NCBI GenBank assembly: GCA_019240015.1
Contig: JAFAZB010000448.1
Location: 1 to 7,715, forward strand
DNA length: 7,715 bases
Direction of reading: 5' to 3'
Source of the DNA: Solirubrobacterales bacterium
Lineage (GTDB): Bacteria > Actinomycetota > Thermoleophilia > Solirubrobacterales > Solirubrobacteraceae
The notes below the pieces were generated by a model. It saw only the letters and a program-made list of their open reading frames with translations. It had not been told where the DNA came from and did not search any database. This document shows positions 5,202 through 7,715 of the stretch, one piece after another. Numbering within the stretch: the first letter of the stretch is position 1; every line of letters starts with the position of its first letter. Made by a program: the position numbers and the translations under genes.

Positions 5202-6114
5202 CCAGCGGCCATCGGCCCGAGCCCGCGAGCTGCTCAGGGGAGCATTCGACACGCACGTGCACATCGACCCGGACGTCGTGCAGCGCAAAGTCGACGACCT
5301 CACGCTCGCCCGTCGCTTCGAGGAGCTGGGAATCGCGGGCATGGTGCTGAAGTCGCACTACACCTCGACCGCGGAGCGCGCGAGGGTCGTGAGCGCGGCC
5401 GTCCCCGGGGTGCAGACGCTCGGGGCGATCTCGCTCAACCGCGCGGTCGGCGGGATCAACCCGCTGGCGCTGGAGATCGCCGCACGGGAGGGCGCCCGTA
5501 CGGTGTGGCTGCCGACCGTCGATTCGGTCAACGAATCCCACGAGCGGGAGCTTCCAGCGGGCGCCAAGCCGGCCGCGTGGGTCAAGCTCCAGCTGGAGCT
5601 GCGCGATCAGGGGATCGAGATCGAGCCGGTCCCGGTGGTGGACGAACAAGGGGCGGTGCTCGCCGAGGTGCGCACCGTGCTGGCGATGATCGCCCGCCAC
5701 GGGATGCTGCTGGCGACCGGCCATCTGAGCCGCGATGAGATCTTCGCGGTGGTGCAGGCGGCGCTCGAGGAGGGAGTCAGCGAGATCGTGATCACCCACC
5801 CCGAGTTTCCCTCGCAGTCGCTCACTCCAGCGGACCAGCGCGCCCTCGCCGAGCGGGGCGCGCTGCTCGAGCGCTGCTTCACCACCCCCCACACGGGCAA
5901 GGTGCAGTGGGAGCGCTGGCTCGAGAACATCCGTCTCGCCGGCGCCCAGCACTCGGTTCTGTCCACCGATCTGGGGCAGATCTTCAACCCCCCCGTCGAG
6001 GATGGGCTGGCGCTGATGGTGGACCGCCTGCTCGCGGCGGGCTTCGACGAGCAGGAGGTACACACGATGGCGGTCGTGAACACGCGCCGGGTGGCGGGAG
6101 CACCCCCGCTGTGA
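5194..6114 (+). CDS. DUF6282-family amidohydrolase-like metal-dependent hydrolase
   Basis: The 306-residue protein (from TTG 5194) has metal-dependent TIM-barrel hydrolase features. An early FDTHVHIDPD places H21 and H23 in the HxH pattern at the end of strand 1. GMVLKSHYTST near 51-61 follows, then LLATGHLSRDEI and IVITHPEFPSQSL with further His residues, and a late LSTDLGQIFNPPVEDG with the conserved Asp. These match my recollection of DUF6282 proteins, whose reaction is not established. Given the downstream GalB-like and aldolase genes, a lactonase role like LigI (2-pyrone-4,6-dicarboxylate hydrolase, an amidohydrolase-superfamily enzyme) is a reasonable hypothesis, not a demonstrated one. 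ATG 5188 is possible but has no spacer from the SD. The gene overlaps the regulator's end by 8 bases and the next gene by 4 (GTGA). Confidence 0.85.
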   Translation: MADQRPSARARELLRGAFDTHVHIDPDVVQRKVDDLTLARRFEELGIAGMVLKSHYTSTAERARVVSAAVPGVQTLGAISLNRAVGGINPLALEIAAREGARTVWLPTVDSVNESHERELPAGAKPAAWVKLQLELRDQGIEIEPVPVVDEQGAVLAEVRTVLAMIARHGMLLATGHLSRDEIFAVVQAALEEGVSEIVITHPEFPSQSLTPADQRALAERGALLERCFTTPHTGKVQWERWLENIRLAGAQHSVLSTDLGQIFNPPVEDGLALMVDRLLAAGFDEQEVHTMAVVNTRRVAGAPPL

Positions 6115-6836
6115 GCTCCAACAGCGAGCGCCGGCTGATGGTGATCGGCGCCCACGCCGCCGACTTCGTGTGGCGCGCGGGAGGGGTGCTCGCGCTGACC
6201 GCCGGTCGTGGGGGGGTCGCGACCGTGCTGTCGCTCTCCTACGGCGAGCGCGGCGAGAGCGGCGAGCTGTGGAAGGAGGAAGGCCAGACGATCGAGCGGG
6301 TCAAGGAGATCCGTCACGGGGAGGCGGAACGGGCTGCGGCGGCGCTGGGAGCGGACTTCGCCTGCCTGGACTTGGGCGATTACCCGCTCGAGATCGACCG
6401 CGACGCCCTAGGCGCGATCTCCGACCGGATCCGCGAGTTCGCTCCCGACGTGCTGATCACCCACACCGACACCGACCCCTTCAACCCCGACCACCCAGTC
6501 GCGTTCCACGCGGTGATGCGGGCCCGCGGGCTGGCCGCGGGAGCGGGGGTCGCGAGCGCATTCCAGACCGTGAAGCCGCCCGCGCTGTTCCTGTTCGAGC
6601 CCCACCAGCCCGAGCTTTGCAACTTCACCCCGACGACGTTCGTCGACATCACACCGGTGATCGACCGCAAGCGGGCCGCGATGGCTGAGATGAAGGCGCA
6701 GAGTTATCTCCAGAGCTACTACGGCGAGCGGGCCGACCATCGCGGCAACCACGCTCGTCGTTCGTCGGGGAACGCCGAGATCCGCCAGGCCGAGGCGTTT
6801 CAGCGGGTCACCCCCCAGGTAATGAGCTCGCTGTGA
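6111..6836 (+). CDS. galB: PIG-L-fold 4-oxalomesaconate hydratase-like protein (GalB type)
   Basis: This 241-residue protein has the PIG-L/LmbE fold but with the GalB variant of its first motif: AHAADFVWRAGG (H15, A17, D18) in place of AHPDDxxxxxGG. The two zinc ligands His and Asp are kept, and the catalytic Asp of deacetylases is Ala. The pattern continues as in Pseudomonas putida GalB, from memory: SYGERGESGELW (43-54), LDLGDYP (86-92), THTDTDPFNPDHP (117-129, H128 as probable third zinc ligand), FEPHQPELCNF, TTFVDITPVIDRKRAAM and QSYLQSYYGERA. GalB hydrates 4-oxalomesaconate to 4-carboxy-4-hydroxy-2-oxoadipate in gallate and protocatechuate 4,5-cleavage. The start is GTG 6111, overlapping the previous stop as GTGA, with GGGAG 10 bases upstream. 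The adjoining aldolase gene fits the next pathway step. A related hydratase acting on another branched oxo-acid is possible. Confidence 0.85.
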   Translation: MSSNSERRLMVIGAHAADFVWRAGGVLALTAGRGGVATVLSLSYGERGESGELWKEEGQTIERVKEIRHGEAERAAAALGADFACLDLGDYPLEIDRDALGAISDRIREFAPDVLITHTDTDPFNPDHPVAFHAVMRARGLAAGAGVASAFQTVKPPALFLFEPHQPELCNFTPTTFVDITPVIDRKRAAMAEMKAQSYLQSYYGERADHRGNHARRSSGNAEIRQAEAFQRVTPQVMSSL

Positions 6837-7459
6837 GCTCTGCGCACCGGCAGCTCAGCGAGCTGGGGTCGGCGACCGTCTACGAGGCCGGTGGACGGCG
6901 CGGCTACGTGGACCTCGACCTCGTGCAGGTCGTGCCCGGCTCGCGCGCGGCCGGCCCGGCGCGAACGGTGCGCTGCGGCCAGGACGACAACCTGATGGCC
7001 CACGCGGTGATGGCCGAGGTGCAGCCGGGCGAGGTGATCGTGCTGACGATGCCCGAACCTCGACCAGTCGCGCTGGTGGGGGAGCTGCTCGCGACCCAGG
7101 CCAAGGCGCAGGGCGCGGCGGCGATGCTGATCGACGCCTCGGTTCGGGACGTGGAGGAGCTGGCCGGGCTCGGCCTGCCGATCTGGGCGCGCTGGGTCCG
7201 GGTCCGCGGGGCGAACAAGGAGCTCGCCGGAACGATCGGCGAGGCGGTGGTGGTCGGCGGTGCGACCATCCGTCAGGGGGACGTGGTAGTGCTCGATGCG
7301 GATGGAGTGGCGGTCGTCGAGCAGGAGCGCGTCGAGGAGGTGCTGGGCGCGAGCCTCGACAGGGCCGAGCGAGAGCGTCGCAAGCGGACCAAGCTGAAGG
7401 CAGGTGAGCTGTCGTTCGAGCTCGACGGCCTGCGCGAGCGACTCCAGGCCGCGCGATGA
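6833..7459 (+). CDS. RraA/LigK-family aldolase (4-carboxy-4-hydroxy-2-oxoadipate / HMG aldolase-like)
   Basis: The 208-residue protein has the RraA-like fold signature of class II HMG/CHA aldolases. An N-terminal LSELGSATVYEAGGRRGYVD corresponds to the usual stretch leading into substrate-binding loops. A central GELLATQAKAQGAAAMLID leads to SVRDVEEL, holding the Arg-Asp pair that binds substrate and metal in ProA/LigK aldolases with the acidic residue after it, and GLPIWAR corresponds to the family's LPVFAR-type strand. Late GATIRQGDVVVLDADGVAVV is the typical GDxxxxDxxGV motif. An Arg/Lys-rich helical C-terminal tail follows. The enzymes split 4-carboxy-4-hydroxy-2-oxoadipate into pyruvate and oxaloacetate; RraA itself inhibits RNase E but lacks the RD pair. 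The GTG start overlaps the galB-like stop by 4 bases, and the stop overlaps the next ATG by 4. Adjacency to GalB strongly supports an aldolase role. Confidence 0.87.
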   Translation: MSSAHRQLSELGSATVYEAGGRRGYVDLDLVQVVPGSRAAGPARTVRCGQDDNLMAHAVMAEVQPGEVIVLTMPEPRPVALVGELLATQAKAQGAAAMLIDASVRDVEELAGLGLPIWARWVRVRGANKELAGTIGEAVVVGGATIRQGDVVVLDADGVAVVEQERVEEVLGASLDRAERERRKRTKLKAGELSFELDGLRERLQAAR

Positions 7460-7715
7460 GCGCGGCGCCGGGATCGCCGCGCGACGGATCGCTCGAGCCG
7501 ATCCACGACCTCGCACACATCGGTCACGCGGAGCTTCTCACGCCATCGCCGCAGGAGAGTCTGCGGTTCTTCGTCGAGCTGTTCGGGATGGAGGTGGAGG
7601 CGCGCGAGGAGCGCTCGGTGTTCCTGCGCGGCTGGGGCGACTACCAGCGCTACAGCCTGAAGCTGACCGAGTCCGAGCTGCCGGGCCTCGGTCATCTGGC
7701 CTTCCGCGCCTGGAG
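7456..7715 (+). CDS. Type I extradiol (VOC-fold) dioxygenase, catechol 2,3-dioxygenase-like, N-terminal part
   Basis: The first 86 codons are present; the gene continues past the right edge. After a short leader (about 15 residues), the sequence IHDLAHIGHAELLTP contains H24, expected to be the first Fe(II) ligand of an extradiol dioxygenase. Then ESLRFFVELFGMEVEAREE, VFLRGWGDYQRYSLKL and PGLGHLAFRAW follow the first vicinal-oxygen-chelate module of catechol 2,3-dioxygenases. The C-terminal His and Glu ligands and the substrate-binding residues are not in the window, so catechol, a substituted catechol or a catecholic acid cannot be told apart. ATG 7456 overlaps the aldolase stop (ATGA). As the likely ring-cleavage enzyme it would supply the semialdehyde handled by the upstream genes; classical 4,5-cleavage of protocatechuate or gallate uses unrelated LigAB-type enzymes. 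Confidence 0.88.
   Translation, partial: MSAAPGSPRDGSLEPIHDLAHIGHAELLTPSPQESLRFFVELFGMEVEAREERSVFLRGWGDYQRYSLKLTESELPGLGHLAFRAW

Noticed and set aside
6833..7459. RraA, the RNase E inhibitor
   Set aside because: The RD pair typical of metal-dependent aldolases is present, and the neighbouring GalB-like gene supports an aldolase role.

Overview
This is a very GC-rich window with dense coding, frequent GTG and TTG starts, and neighbouring genes that overlap by a few bases. The style suggests an actinobacterium, possibly of the Thermoleophilia/Solirubrobacterales type. That assignment is an inference from composition and protein character; there is no rRNA or other phylogenetic marker here. The content is a catabolic locus for aromatic or other carboxylated compounds.

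Left part (1-1297, minus strand): a two-gene unit. A small gluconate-2-dehydrogenase-subunit-3-like protein is followed, with a 4-base GTGA overlap, by an FAD-dependent GMC oxidoreductase that carries a ferredoxin-like Cys motif and runs off the left edge. A short divergent promoter region (about 1298-1434) separates this unit from a plus-strand ThDP-dependent decarboxylase of the benzoylformate decarboxylase type (1435-3096).

Middle (3097-3802): about 700 bases with no convincing gene, unusual for such a compact locus. It holds a 22-bp tandem duplication, a perfect 12-bp palindrome that looks like a GntR/FadR-type operator, a perfect tandem 19-bp repeat with internal hairpins (whose junction resembles an actinobacterial SOS box), a 7-1-7 inverted repeat, and eight contiguous 24-bp units that partly alternate between two variants.

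Right part (3803-7715, plus strand): six overlapping genes, almost certainly one operon. They encode an NAD(P)-binding 6PGDH-like/DUF1932 oxidoreductase, a GntR-FCD regulator, a DUF6282 amidohydrolase-like protein, a PIG-L-fold protein closely resembling 4-oxalomesaconate hydratase GalB, an RraA/LigK-type aldolase, and a type I extradiol (VOC) dioxygenase cut by the right edge.

The last three types point to meta-cleavage of a catecholic acid, ending with GalB hydration and aldol cleavage to pyruvate and oxaloacetate. In the classical protocatechuate/gallate 4,5-cleavage route the intermediate steps are a semialdehyde dehydrogenase (LigC) and a pyrone-dicarboxylate lactonase (LigI, amidohydrolase superfamily). 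The DUF1932 oxidoreductase and the DUF6282 protein sit where those would be expected. The main hypothesis from this window is that they are non-orthologous replacements, under control of the operon's own GntR regulator. The GMC oxidoreductase and the ThDP decarboxylase could feed the pathway by side-chain oxidation and 2-oxo acid decarboxylation; that link rests only on proximity.
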